A stretch of 64,000 bases of DNA from JAWLHU01 sp041690255 (lineage in GTDB: Bacteria; Bacillota; Sulfobacillia; Symbiobacteriales; Symbiobacteriaceae): assembly GCA_041690255.1 (NCBI GenBank), contig JAWLHU010000014.1, positions 143,676 to 207,675 of the forward strand, in the 5' to 3' direction. Shown here piece by piece: positions 40,743 through 49,226 of the stretch (positions are counted from its first letter, which is position 1; each line of letters starts with the position of its first letter). Both the position numbers and the translations under genes were made by a program. Below the pieces are notes generated by a model. That model had not been told where the DNA came from, did no database searches, and saw only the letters and a list, made by a program, of their open reading frames with translations.

Positions 40743-43700
40743 TTACATGGTGGCCGCCGGGGACTTGAAGACCTTTCGGGTGACCCAGTTCACTGCATCA
40801 TCCATAAGGGTGTAGGTGACCGGAATGACTACGAGGGTCAGCAGGGTCGAGAGCGCCAGACCACCTATGACGACCGTGGCCATGGGTGCTTGCATGTCGG
40901 CGCCTTCGGAGAGGCCCAACGCCAGGGGCAGAAGACCGAGGAGTGTGGTCAGGGTGGTCATGAGCACCGGGCGCAGACGGATCGGCCCCGCCGTTCGCAC
41001 GGCCGTGTCCCGGTCCATGCCGTCTCGTCGCAACTGGTTGGTGTAGTCGATCAGTACGATTGCGTTGTTCACGACGAGGCCTACGAGCAGGATCACGCCG
41101 ATCATGCCGGCGATATCCAGATTGCGCCCGGAAACCACCAGGGCGCCGATGGCGCCGACCATGGAGAGCGGGATGGTGAAGAGGATCACGAACGGGTGGA
41201 GGAAGGACTCAAACTGGGCTACCATGACGAGGTAGACCAGGACGATGGAGAAGGCGAGTGCCAGGGAGAGGCCGCCGAAGGCATCCTCCATCATCTGGTT
41301 CTGGCCACCATAGGCAATGCTGTAGCCGGGCGGCAGGTTGAGTTTGGCCATGCGTGCTTTGATATCGCTCATCACGCTACCCAGATCCCGATTGTAGAGT
41401 TGACCGGTCACCCGGACCACGCGGGACTGGTCCTCACGCTCGACTGTGGTCGGACCAACCGCCCGGACCACGTTGGCCAGCTCGTTCAGGGGTACGGTCT
41501 GCCCCATTGGGGTGGCAACCGGCAGCTGTCCGAGGGCGATCACGTCCTTGCGGGTCTCCTCGTTGGCCTGAAGGCGAATATCAAACTCCTCGCCGCCAAC
41601 CCGGTACTGGGTGACCACCTGGCCCCTGACCGCCGCCTGAACCGACTGGGCGACCTGGCTGGGGCTGAGGCCATATGTGGCGGCACGGGCCCGGTCCACC
41701 TTGATCTGGACTTCGGGGAGGCCCTCGCTTACCGAGGAGTCCAGTTCCCGGGCCCCGGGGACCCGTGCCACCTCGGCCATGACCTGGGCGGAGAGCTCTT
41801 CCAGGACATCCAGGTCGGAGCCGGAGATCTGCACCTCGATCGGGGCGCCGCCCGTGTCGATCATGCCGCTGGACGTGACGGAGACCTGGGCGCCCGGCAG
41901 GACCAGGCGGGAGCGGGCATCCTCCATGACATCGCTCAGGCCCCGGTTCCGTTCCCCGAGCGGGGCGATTGTGGCGACGATATAGGCCTGATTCGATCTG
42001 CCGGAAGAGGAGACGTAGGCATTGCCGCTACCGCCCACATTGACGAAGAACTGCCTCAGCTCCGGCACCCCCTGGATCTGTTCCAGCGCCAGGTTGACCG
42101 TCTTCTCGGTCTCCTCCAGACGGGTGCCGGGCGGCATTTTGATCGAGACCCGGAACTCGCCGGTGTCCGAGCTAGGGATAAACTCCATGCCCATCTGGGT
42201 GACCAGCAGGCCGGCAAGCGCCAGCGAACTGACACCGATCCCGATCACGGTCCACTTGCGGCGAAGCGCCCAGTTCAGGATTCGGCTGTAGAGTGAATCG
42301 AGCTGGTCGAGCCGCTCGCCGATCTTCAGGTAGAGCTTCGACGGCGGCTTCGCCGGTCCGGTCCGGTCACGGAGCAGCCAACTGGCCAGGATCGGTACTA
42401 CGGTGAGCGACGTCATGACCGAGACCAGCAGAGAGAAGGTGACCGAGAGGGCCAGCTCCCGGAAGTAGATCTGTGCCAGGCCGGTGATCCAGACGACGGG
42501 GAGGAAGACAACCACAGAGGTCATGGTGGAGGCGGTGACCGCCAGCGCGACCTCAGAGGTGCCATCCAGCGCGGCTGTGTAGGTGTCTTTCCCCATCTCT
42601 TTATGCCGGAAGATGTTCTCCAGCACAACGATCGCACCGTCCACCATCATGCCGACACCCATTGAGAGGCCGCCCAGCGAGAGGATGTTCAAAGTGACCC
42701 CGCCAAAGAAGAGCGGGCCGAAGGTGGTGATAACGGAGATCGGAATCGCCAAGGCCACGGCGAGGGTGGCACGGAAGTGGCGCAGGAAGAGTAGCAGCAC
42801 CAGAATCGCCAGCAGGCCACCCTGCAGGCCGCTGCTGCTAACCGAGTTGATCGAGCTAAGGACCATGCGGGACTGGTCGCTCAGCACGGTTGCGTTGACC
42901 GCCCCCGGCAGTTCCTTTTCGATCAACTTCAGCTCGTCCTTGACGGCGTTTGCCACCGCTACGGCGTTGCCACCCGACTGCTTTTGAATATCCAACGAGA
43001 CAGCGGTATCGCCGTCCAACCAGACCTTGGAGGTAATGTCGGCGTAGGTGTCCAGGACCTCGGCCACATCGCCCAGGCGCACGACACCCAGGCGGAGGTT
43101 ACGGATCTCATCCACCGACTGGAACTGGCCCATGGTACGGACCAGCAAGTTGACGTTGCCCTCGGAGACCTCGCCGCCGGGCAGGTTCAGGTTCTCGTAG
43201 GCGAGAGCCTGGGCGACCTGGTTGATCGAGAGGCCTGCCGCCTGCAGGCGACCGGGATCCACGATTACCTGAATCTCTCGCTCGGTGCCGCCGTTGATCG
43301 TGACCGAGGCGACGCCGTCCACCCGCTCCAGGCGGGGCTTAATCACATCTTCAGCCAGGCGCTTGAGCGCCACCAGGTCCTCTTCCCCAGTCAGACCGAC
43401 AGTCAGGACCGGCATGGCCTGCGGGTCGATCTTAAAGACGTTAGAGCTCTCTACTCCATCTGGGAAGAAGCCTTTGACCTGGTCCACCTTCTCACGCATG
43501 GCGAGGGTGGCGAGGTCCATGTTGGTGCCGTAGTCAAACTCGACGATCACGAGGGACTGGCCCTCGGAGTTGGAGGAGCGGACCTTGGTGACGCCGGCCA
43601 CGGTGCCCATGATATCCTCCAGGGGCCGGGAGACAAGGGATTCGACCTCCTGGGGACCGGCACCCTCGTAGCGGGTGGAGACCACGGCCAGCGGGATCTC

Positions 43701-43823
43701 CATGGCGGGGAGCAGGTCAATGGAGAGGCGGGTCAGGGAGACGAAACCCATAACCATGGCCACGAGGAAGAAGACGATGGTGGGAACCGGGTGCTGGAGG
43801 GAGAAGCGGACCCAACTCTTCAC
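40743..43823 (-). CDS. RND-family efflux transporter (AcrB/MdtC-like)
   Basis: 1026 residues, full family length. TM1 near residues 12-32 (VPTIVFFLVAMVMGFVSL), two large extracytoplasmic loops, and TM4 with GMMVDGAIVVLENI holding the Asp that carries protons. Pattern SIDLLPAMEIPLAVVSTRYEGAGPQEVESLVSRPLED is typical of Hae1/AcrB proteins. It overlaps the adaptor gene by four bases. It exports lipophilic compounds by proton exchange. It is the last gene of a five-gene operon. Confidence 0.95.
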   Translation of the reverse strand: MKSWVRFSLQHPVPTIVFFLVAMVMGFVSLTRLSIDLLPAMEIPLAVVSTRYEGAGPQEVESLVSRPLEDIMGTVAGVTKVRSSNSEGQSLVIVEFDYGTNMDLATLAMREKVDQVKGFFPDGVESSNVFKIDPQAMPVLTVGLTGEEDLVALKRLAEDVIKPRLERVDGVASVTINGGTEREIQVIVDPGRLQAAGLSINQVAQALAYENLNLPGGEVSEGNVNLLVRTMGQFQSVDEIRNLRLGVVRLGDVAEVLDTYADITSKVWLDGDTAVSLDIQKQSGGNAVAVANAVKDELKLIEKELPGAVNATVLSDQSRMVLSSINSVSSSGLQGGLLAILVLLLFLRHFRATLAVALAIPISVITTFGPLFFGGVTLNILSLGGLSMGVGMMVDGAIVVLENIFRHKEMGKDTYTAALDGTSEVALAVTASTMTSVVVFLPVVWITGLAQIYFRELALSVTFSLLVSVMTSLTVVPILASWLLRDRTGPAKPPSKLYLKIGERLDQLDSLYSRILNWALRRKWTVIGIGVSSLALAGLLVTQMGMEFIPSSDTGEFRVSIKMPPGTRLEETEKTVNLALEQIQGVPELRQFFVNVGGSGNAYVSSSGRSNQAYIVATIAPLGERNRGLSDVMEDARSRLVLPGAQVSVTSSGMIDTGGAPIEVQISGSDLDVLEELSAQVMAEVARVPGARELDSSVSEGLPEVQIKVDRARAATYGLSPSQVAQSVQAAVRGQVVTQYRVGGEEFDIRLQANEETRKDVIALGQLPVATPMGQTVPLNELANVVRAVGPTTVEREDQSRVVRVTGQLYNRDLGSVMSDIKARMAKLNLPPGYSIAYGGQNQMMEDAFGGLSLALAFSIVLVYLVMVAQFESFLHPFVILFTIPLSMVGAIGALVVSGRNLDIAGMIGVILLVGLVVNNAIVLIDYTNQLRRDGMDRDTAVRTAGPIRLRPVLMTTLTTLLGLLPLALGLSEGADMQAPMATVVIGGLALSTLLTLVVIPVTYTLMDDAVNWVTRKVFKSPAATM

Positions 43824-44899
43824 TGGCCCGTGCCCCCTCCCACCTTGACCGGGGCGCCGTCAAAGAGGCGGTTCTGCCCCACCACGACCACACTCGTGCC
43901 GGCGGGGAGGCCCTCCACCGAGACGAGGTCCTCGGACCGGACCTTCACGGTCACCTGCACCTGCCTGGCCGTGGCGTCTTCCACCACATACACGTAGGTC
44001 TCACCACTCCGCTCGATCACCGCAGCGACCGGCAGAAGGACGCCATCTTCCTGGCGGATGGGGAACTTGACTTCGGCGAACATACCGCCCTTCAGCGTGT
44101 TGCCGGGGTTCTCAAGCAGGACGCGCACCTTGAAGGAACGGCTCTGCTTATCCATGTTGGGGCTGATCGACTCCACCTTGCCGGTGAAACTCTGGTTGAG
44201 CGAGGGTACCACTACCGGGACTTCGATCCCGGGCTTCACGGCGTTGACATCTGCCTCGGCTACGCCGGTGTTGACGACCACCCTACTCAGGTCGACCAAC
44301 TGGAAGACGGGAGTGCCGGCGCCGACCATGGAGCCCGGCTCAACGGAGCGACTGGCCAGTACGCCGCTGGCCGGCGCGGTAATCTTGGTTCGCTCCAGGT
44401 TGGCACCGGCCAGGTCGGCCTGGGCTCGGGCGGCCTGCACGGCGGCGTTGGCGAGGGTCAACTGGGTCTGAATCTGCTCAGCCTGCTGCTTGGAGACAGC
44501 GCCTTGCTTGAGCAGGATGTCGAGCCGATCAGCCTGGCGCTGGGCTTCAGCCCGCTGCGCCTCCGCCTGTGCCAACTGGGCCGCTGCCGCTGCGTACTGA
44601 TTCGCCACGTCACGGTCCTCCAGTTCGACGAGCAGGTCGCCTTCCTGGACTACATCGCCCATTTGCTTGTGAACGGTCACTACCCGGCCGGGGACCTTTG
44701 CGGTTACCGAGACGGAGAGAATGGGCTCAAGCTGGCCGGAGGCCTGGCTGGTTGCGGTGATCTTGCCCTCCCTCGCCTCGGTTACCGCGACGGCGATGGG
44801 TTGGATTGTTGGCTCGTTTTCCTTGGCAGCGCCGAGGCTGCAGCCCGCAAGCGACAGGGCGACCAACGGAACCATCGCCCATGTAAAGAAGCGCTTCAT
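43820..44899 (-). CDS. Membrane-fusion (adaptor) lipoprotein of the RND pump
   Basis: 359 residues from the ATG at 44899, seven bases after GGAGG. Lipobox LAGC near residue 20. Barrel-sandwich/lipoyl half (VTAKVPGRVVTVHKQMGDVVQEGDLLVELED), a helical hairpin rich in Ala and Gln (~90-160), second lipoyl half (TKITAPASGVLASRSVEPGSMVGAGTPVFQL) and a C-terminal beta-barrel. It joins the pump to the TolC-like channel. Confidence 0.93.
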   Translation of the reverse strand: MKRFFTWAMVPLVALSLAGCSLGAAKENEPTIQPIAVAVTEAREGKITATSQASGQLEPILSVSVTAKVPGRVVTVHKQMGDVVQEGDLLVELEDRDVANQYAAAAAQLAQAEAQRAEAQRQADRLDILLKQGAVSKQQAEQIQTQLTLANAAVQAARAQADLAGANLERTKITAPASGVLASRSVEPGSMVGAGTPVFQLVDLSRVVVNTGVAEADVNAVKPGIEVPVVVPSLNQSFTGKVESISPNMDKQSRSFKVRVLLENPGNTLKGGMFAEVKFPIRQEDGVLLPVAAVIERSGETYVYVVEDATARQVQVTVKVRSEDLVSVEGLPAGTSVVVVGQNRLFDGAPVKVGGGTGQ

Positions 44900-44936
44900 T
44901 CTTGTACCTCCCACACTTTACCGGACAGGGCCGAGA

Positions 44937-47285
44937 CTAGGGATTCGGGGTGACAGGGGGGAGACTGGTCTGGATATCGGCCCAGACCGTCTCGGCGGAG
45001 GGCAGGGCGACCAGCGGCGTGATAATCGGCTCGCCGGGTGCGAGTCCGGTCAGCCCCAGAGCTCCGTTCTCAGCCAGAACCGTGTAGCGGCGGCCGGGGG
45101 TGAGGTTCTCAAAGCGATACCGTCCGGTCATGTCGGTGTGGGCGGTGGCCTGTAGGGTGCCGCTGCCCTCCGCATAAAGGAGGACCTTGGTGGATGGTCG
45201 GGGCTGACCGTTGGCAGCGAGGACCTGCCCGGTAATGGAGGAGGTTGGGTGGGTGGTCAGATTGACCTGCATGCCGTAGGCGGTGCCGGGATTGACCAGG
45301 TCAGCAGCGGCGTTCTCCGCAGTCTTGGGGCTCGTGACCCGCACAAGGTACTGCTCGCCGGGGAGCGCCGGGACCCGGACCTGGTAGATGCCGCCGTCAC
45401 TGACGGTGCTCTCATAGGTCGCACCGGTGCTCGAGCGCAATACGGTGACGACCGCCTTCTCATCGGCCTGCTTCACGCCGGCCTGCACCACGCCCTGAAT
45501 CAGGGTGGTGGACGGGTGCGCCACGAGAGTCAGGGCCCGGGGGTCTGCTGGATCGAGGGTGGCAAGGTCAACGATCGCCCCATTGGGGTTGATCGCACCT
45601 CGCACGAACCGCGGATCACTCACCATGACCGCGTATCGACCCTGCTTACCGATCGGCAGCTTCTCGAAGGCGTAGCGTCCGTAGATGTCGGTCGTGGTCT
45701 CGGGGGTGGCGGACTTACCTTCCTCCACGAGAAGGACGCGGGCGTTGGCGATCGGCTGCCCGTAGACATCCATAATCCGACCGGAGACGCTGGCAAACTC
45801 GGGCCGGAGGACGAAATCGGCCCGGTTATCCGCATCGGCCTGCACATCAATGAGCGAGGGCGGTTGGGCATCCGCAGCCGTGGTGGGCTGATCGTTCGGG
45901 AGGTACCCGGGGGCGGTGACCATGACATGGTAGCCGGTGCCGGGGTCGTTGTCATCGAAATTGCGGGCGAGAGGGAGGTTAGCCGAGACTTCGACGTCGT
46001 AGCTGCCGGCCTCATCGGTCGTGGTTGTATACGTCTGCTGTCCACGAGAGATCACAACGGTCGCCCCGGGAACGGGGTCGCCTAGATGGTTCTCAACCTT
46101 GCCCGTGAGGTTCTCCGAGCCATAGTTGTTTGTCTCCACGGCGTCAATGGTGATATCGGATTGGACTTCCTGCCCGCCTACCACCGTCAACCAGCCGCCA
46201 TCGGCGTGAATCTGGCCACCGGTGGGCATCGCCCGGACCCGGTAGGTGCCCCCAGCCAGGTTTTCGAACCTGAACTTGCCATCGCTCGTGGTGGTGGTGA
46301 CCTCCACGGTGCCCAGATTCTGGCGCTGGAGCTGGATCTGGACGCCTGCCATGGCCTGGTTGGCACTATCGAATACCTTGCCGCTGATCTGGGCATAGAG
46401 CCGGTTGATCTCGAAGCGGTTGGCGCCGCTGAAGTCGACCCAGCCGCCAGCCTGCACGGCAAAAGAGGCGCTGGTCGTCGTCTCAAAGTAGGGACGGGAG
46501 AGCCGGACCTGGTAGGTGCCCTCGCCGGATGGCGGGGCCGGCAGGTAGAAGAAGCCGCTGATATCGGTGGTAGTCGAGTCGACGACGCCCCAACCGCTCA
46601 GAATCAGCTCCACTGTCATGCCGCCGAGAGGTCGCTTGGTGCGGGTGTCCAGGACCTCACCGGTCACGCTGCCGGTAGCGTGGGTCAGGCTCAGGTCCAG
46701 CTGGTTCCGCTGGTCGGCAGTCAGTGTCGGGACGGCCTGAGAGACCGGTTGATATCCCTTGGCTTCGACCTGGATCACGTGGTTGCTTCCAGCGCGGGCC
46801 TTCGCAAAGCTGTATGCGCCCATGGCGTTGGTTACGGTGGTAGCCTCCAGACCAAAGCCGGTCTGGTATAGCTTTACGGTCGCGCCCTGTACCGGCATGC
46901 CCCGGTCGTCGCGCAGAATGCCCGACAGGTGGGCTGTGTAGGCAGAGGCCGTTAGGGTAAGGGCCGTACCATCGCTGGCCGGGACATAGGCCCGCTCAAT
47001 GAGGGCGTTCCCCTCGGACCAGATGCGGAGCCAGAAGGAGAAGCCGTCTGGCAGGGAAAGCGTAGCCTTCCCCAGGTCGTTGGTACGGGTCACGGCGGTA
47101 GCGGTCGAACCGGGTGTCAGCAGATGAACCTCTGCATTCGGGATAGGGAGGCCGCGGTCGTTGATCAGGTTGATCACGAGTGTACGAGGAAGCGTTGGAG
47201 TGAGCAGGGGACTGGCCCCCGCGGCACTGGTCGCAAAGGTGAGGATCAATACGAACCCGAGCAGGGCGATTAGTCGCTTACGCAT
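44937..47285 (-). CDS. Secreted protein made of carboxypeptidase-regulatory-like (Ig-like) repeats
   Basis: 782 residues from the ATG at 47285 (GAGGTGG site). Signal peptide ending ...SAAGA-SP (~30). About eight beta-sandwich modules follow, each with the pattern (V/I)(S/T)G.V.D..G.P(V/I).GA.V.(L/V)......TT.T...G.Y.F..L..G.Y.V......Y, i.e. CarboxypepD_reg repeats. No catalytic domain and no membrane anchor at the end. It lies between tetR and the adaptor gene (gaps of 10 and 37 bases), so it is made together with the efflux pump. Confidence 0.85.
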   Translation of the reverse strand: MRKRLIALLGFVLILTFATSAAGASPLLTPTLPRTLVINLINDRGLPIPNAEVHLLTPGSTATAVTRTNDLGKATLSLPDGFSFWLRIWSEGNALIERAYVPASDGTALTLTASAYTAHLSGILRDDRGMPVQGATVKLYQTGFGLEATTVTNAMGAYSFAKARAGSNHVIQVEAKGYQPVSQAVPTLTADQRNQLDLSLTHATGSVTGEVLDTRTKRPLGGMTVELILSGWGVVDSTTTDISGFFYLPAPPSGEGTYQVRLSRPYFETTTSASFAVQAGGWVDFSGANRFEINRLYAQISGKVFDSANQAMAGVQIQLQRQNLGTVEVTTTTSDGKFRFENLAGGTYRVRAMPTGGQIHADGGWLTVVGGQEVQSDITIDAVETNNYGSENLTGKVENHLGDPVPGATVVISRGQQTYTTTTDEAGSYDVEVSANLPLARNFDDNDPGTGYHVMVTAPGYLPNDQPTTAADAQPPSLIDVQADADNRADFVLRPEFASVSGRIMDVYGQPIANARVLLVEEGKSATPETTTDIYGRYAFEKLPIGKQGRYAVMVSDPRFVRGAINPNGAIVDLATLDPADPRALTLVAHPSTTLIQGVVQAGVKQADEKAVVTVLRSSTGATYESTVSDGGIYQVRVPALPGEQYLVRVTSPKTAENAAADLVNPGTAYGMQVNLTTHPTSSITGQVLAANGQPRPSTKVLLYAEGSGTLQATAHTDMTGRYRFENLTPGRRYTVLAENGALGLTGLAPGEPIITPLVALPSAETVWADIQTSLPPVTPNP

Positions 47286-47295
47286 GGCTCCACCT

Positions 47296-47889
47296 CTATA
47301 CGGTTTCATCACGGAACACGGCGCTGCAGAAGAAATCGGCGACCTCGGTCTCCAGGTCGGCGTAATGGGCCTTTGGCGGCCAGTCGGGCGAGAGTGCTTC
47401 GGCGGCGACCATCGCCCAGATGGCTGCGGTCATGCCGACGCTCAGAATGAGTGGGTTGGGCACGCTCCGGAAGAGGCCTTGTTCGAAAGCGCTCCGGAAA
47501 ACTGCCCCCTCTTCACTCGAGACCTTGGCCGCAACCTGGGCCAGAAGGATCTTGGCGATCTCGGGGTGGTAGCGGGCCTCAGTGAAGAGAATGTGGAAGA
47601 CCGCCTGATTCTCCTTGATCACCCGATAACGCTCCGTGATCCGGCGGTGCAGGATCTCACGAGGAGTACCGGGGCCAACGAGAGCCAGTTCTCGGCGGAC
47701 CGCCTCTGCAATGACAGGCTCCACGCAGGCGAGGAAGAGTTCCTTCTTGTCCTTGAAGTACCGATAGATTGTGCCTTCTGCGATGCCGGCAGAGCGGGCA
47801 ATCTCAGCCGTTGTTGCCCCCCGGTAGCCATTCTCATGGAACAGCCGTAGGGCGGACTCCAGAATGCGGTCGCGAGTCGTCGTTTCCAT
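47296..47889 (-). CDS. TetR-family repressor of the efflux operon
   Basis: 197 residues from the ATG at 47889 (AAGGGGGA nine bases before). HTH at ~5-50: TRDRILESALRLFHENGYRGATTAEIARSAGIAEGTIYRYFKDKKELF. The ligand domain is unlike others I know. It is the second gene of the operon, whose promoter carries a TetR-type palindrome right after the -10, so it should repress its own operon until an exported compound binds it. Confidence 0.92.
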   Translation of the reverse strand: METTTRDRILESALRLFHENGYRGATTAEIARSAGIAEGTIYRYFKDKKELFLACVEPVIAEAVRRELALVGPGTPREILHRRITERYRVIKENQAVFHILFTEARYHPEIAKILLAQVAAKVSSEEGAVFRSAFEQGLFRSVPNPLILSVGMTAAIWAMVAAEALSPDWPPKAHYADLETEVADFFCSAVFRDETV

Positions 47890-47902
47890 TTTGTTGTCCC
47901 CC

Positions 47903-49054
47903 TTACAGGTCACCGGTCGCCTGGCGCAGCTCCAGGAGTCGCAAAGCCAGATTGGCCGCTGCCTGAATTCGGGACGCTTCTGCCTGGAGCAGGGCGGCGG
48001 ATGCCCCCTGCACCTCCACGTACGTGGCAATGCCGGCCTCGTACCGGAGATCGGCCAGGCGGAGTGCCTCCCGGGCGGGCTCAACCGCCGCTTCGCGCGC
48101 CTTCAGTTCCTCGAGCGCACCCTGAGCGGTGAGGGCCGCCTGCTGTACCTCCATACGTGCCTGTGCAGTGGCGAGTTCATACTGGGTGGCTACCGCCTGG
48201 AGCTGAAGGAGGGAGGCATTCGTGGTCAGGCCGACCTGAAGCCGCCGGGAGGTCAGGTCGAGCAACTGCTGTCGGAGGTCGGGCCGGTTCTGCATCGCCC
48301 TGGCCAGCAGGGCGTTCATGTCGGTGGGCAGGGTTACATCGGCGGCACGGATCTGATTGGGCTCCGGTTGGGCATCAGGGTGCAGTGCAGCCCCAATCAC
48401 CAACTCCAGGCCGTAGCGGGCTCCGGCCTCCATAGCCTGGGCGCCTATCAACGCTGCTTTCTGGCCGGCCACGGCAGCCTGAATCTGGAGCAGGTCGTAC
48501 TGTGCGGCGCTTCCTACCTCCAGGGCAGCCTCTACGTTGCCCTCCTGGGTGAGAACCCGGTCCAGGGCAGCCCGCTGAGCCTCTACCATGGCAACGGCCT
48601 TCTGCCACTCCACATAGGCCTGGAGCGCTCCCGCCCGAACCTGCTGGCGGGCACCGTAATAGTCGGCCACAGCCTGCTCATAGGAGTAGCGGGACTGTGC
48701 AGCGGCGACCTGTGGCGTAATCGCATCGGCTGGTACCTCAAGGCCGTACTGCGCCTGCAGGAAGGTCGACGCCAGCGGAGAGAGGGCCTCCACATTAGCC
48801 GGCGTCGCTGCACTGGCTGTTGTACGGGTGCCGACCAACTGGTAGTGGGCCAGGCGGAGGCCGGGGTTATTGGCTTCAGCCAGGGCCAGTGCTTGCTCCA
48901 GGGTCAGGACAAGAGCGGAACTGGCGGGCGTATTCTCGTCCGCATGAGGGACCGCGACGGGCGGGGAGACCTCTTCAGCCCAGGCCGGACTCGCTGGCGC
49001 CATAAGGACCGAGACCGAGACGAGCGTCGCGGCGACGGTGCGACGGAACTGCAT
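47903..49054 (-). CDS. TolC-like (OEP family) efflux channel protein
   Basis: 383 residues from the ATG at 49054 (AAGGTGA nine bases before). Sec signal ending SPAWA-EE near residue 27. Two OEP repeats: LTLEQALALAEANNPGLRLAHYQL near residues 50-75 and a second around QNRPDLRQQLLDLTSRRLQVGLTTNASLLQLQAV, with long Ala/Gln-rich coiled helices and the C-terminal EAGIATYVEVQGASAALLQAEA. OEP proteins normally form trimeric outer-membrane tunnels; in a Firmicute-type cell its location is an open question. First gene of the RND operon. Confidence 0.88.
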   Translation of the reverse strand: MQFRRTVAATLVSVSVLMAPASPAWAEEVSPPVAVPHADENTPASSALVLTLEQALALAEANNPGLRLAHYQLVGTRTTASAATPANVEALSPLASTFLQAQYGLEVPADAITPQVAAAQSRYSYEQAVADYYGARQQVRAGALQAYVEWQKAVAMVEAQRAALDRVLTQEGNVEAALEVGSAAQYDLLQIQAAVAGQKAALIGAQAMEAGARYGLELVIGAALHPDAQPEPNQIRAADVTLPTDMNALLARAMQNRPDLRQQLLDLTSRRLQVGLTTNASLLQLQAVATQYELATAQARMEVQQAALTAQGALEELKAREAAVEPAREALRLADLRYEAGIATYVEVQGASAALLQAEASRIQAAANLALRLLELRQATGDL

Positions 49055-49110
49055 AAACCTAATCACCTTCCCAAATGGTGGACCGACATCGATCGGGGAT
49101 ACGAAGGCTG

Positions 49111-49156
49111 TGAGTGAGCACTCACTCATTCTAGAGAGTCAACTAGTTTGTGTCAA
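49111..49156 (-). promoter_or_regulatory. Promoter and TetR operator of the RND efflux operon
   Basis: On the minus strand TTGACA (49156-49151), a 17-base spacer and TAGAAT (49133-49128), a near-perfect sigma-A promoter. Directly after it lies TGAGTGAG-CA-CTCACTCA (49111-49128), two eight-base arms inverted around two bases and overlapping the end of the -10. A bound TetR dimer would block RNA polymerase. Confidence 0.85.
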
Positions 49157-49163
49157 TAGAAAT

Positions 49164-49193
49164 GGGCGTGACCGTCCAGTTTCGGTCACGCCC
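49164..49193 (-). terminator. Terminator of the GGDEF-EAL gene
   Basis: GGGCGTGACCG (49164-49174) pairs perfectly with CGGTCACGCCC (49183-49193); read from the minus strand it is followed by ATTTCTATT. It separates the GGDEF-EAL gene from the efflux promoter. Confidence 0.75.
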
Positions 49194-49226
49194 TTCCAGA
49201 GCGGGAATGATCAGGGGCCCAGGACG

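Noticed and set aside
40728..42296. A 522-codon open frame on the + strand
   Set aside because: It lies opposite the RND gene, has no family pattern and is His/Gly/Asp-rich in the way typical of reverse frames of GC-rich genes.
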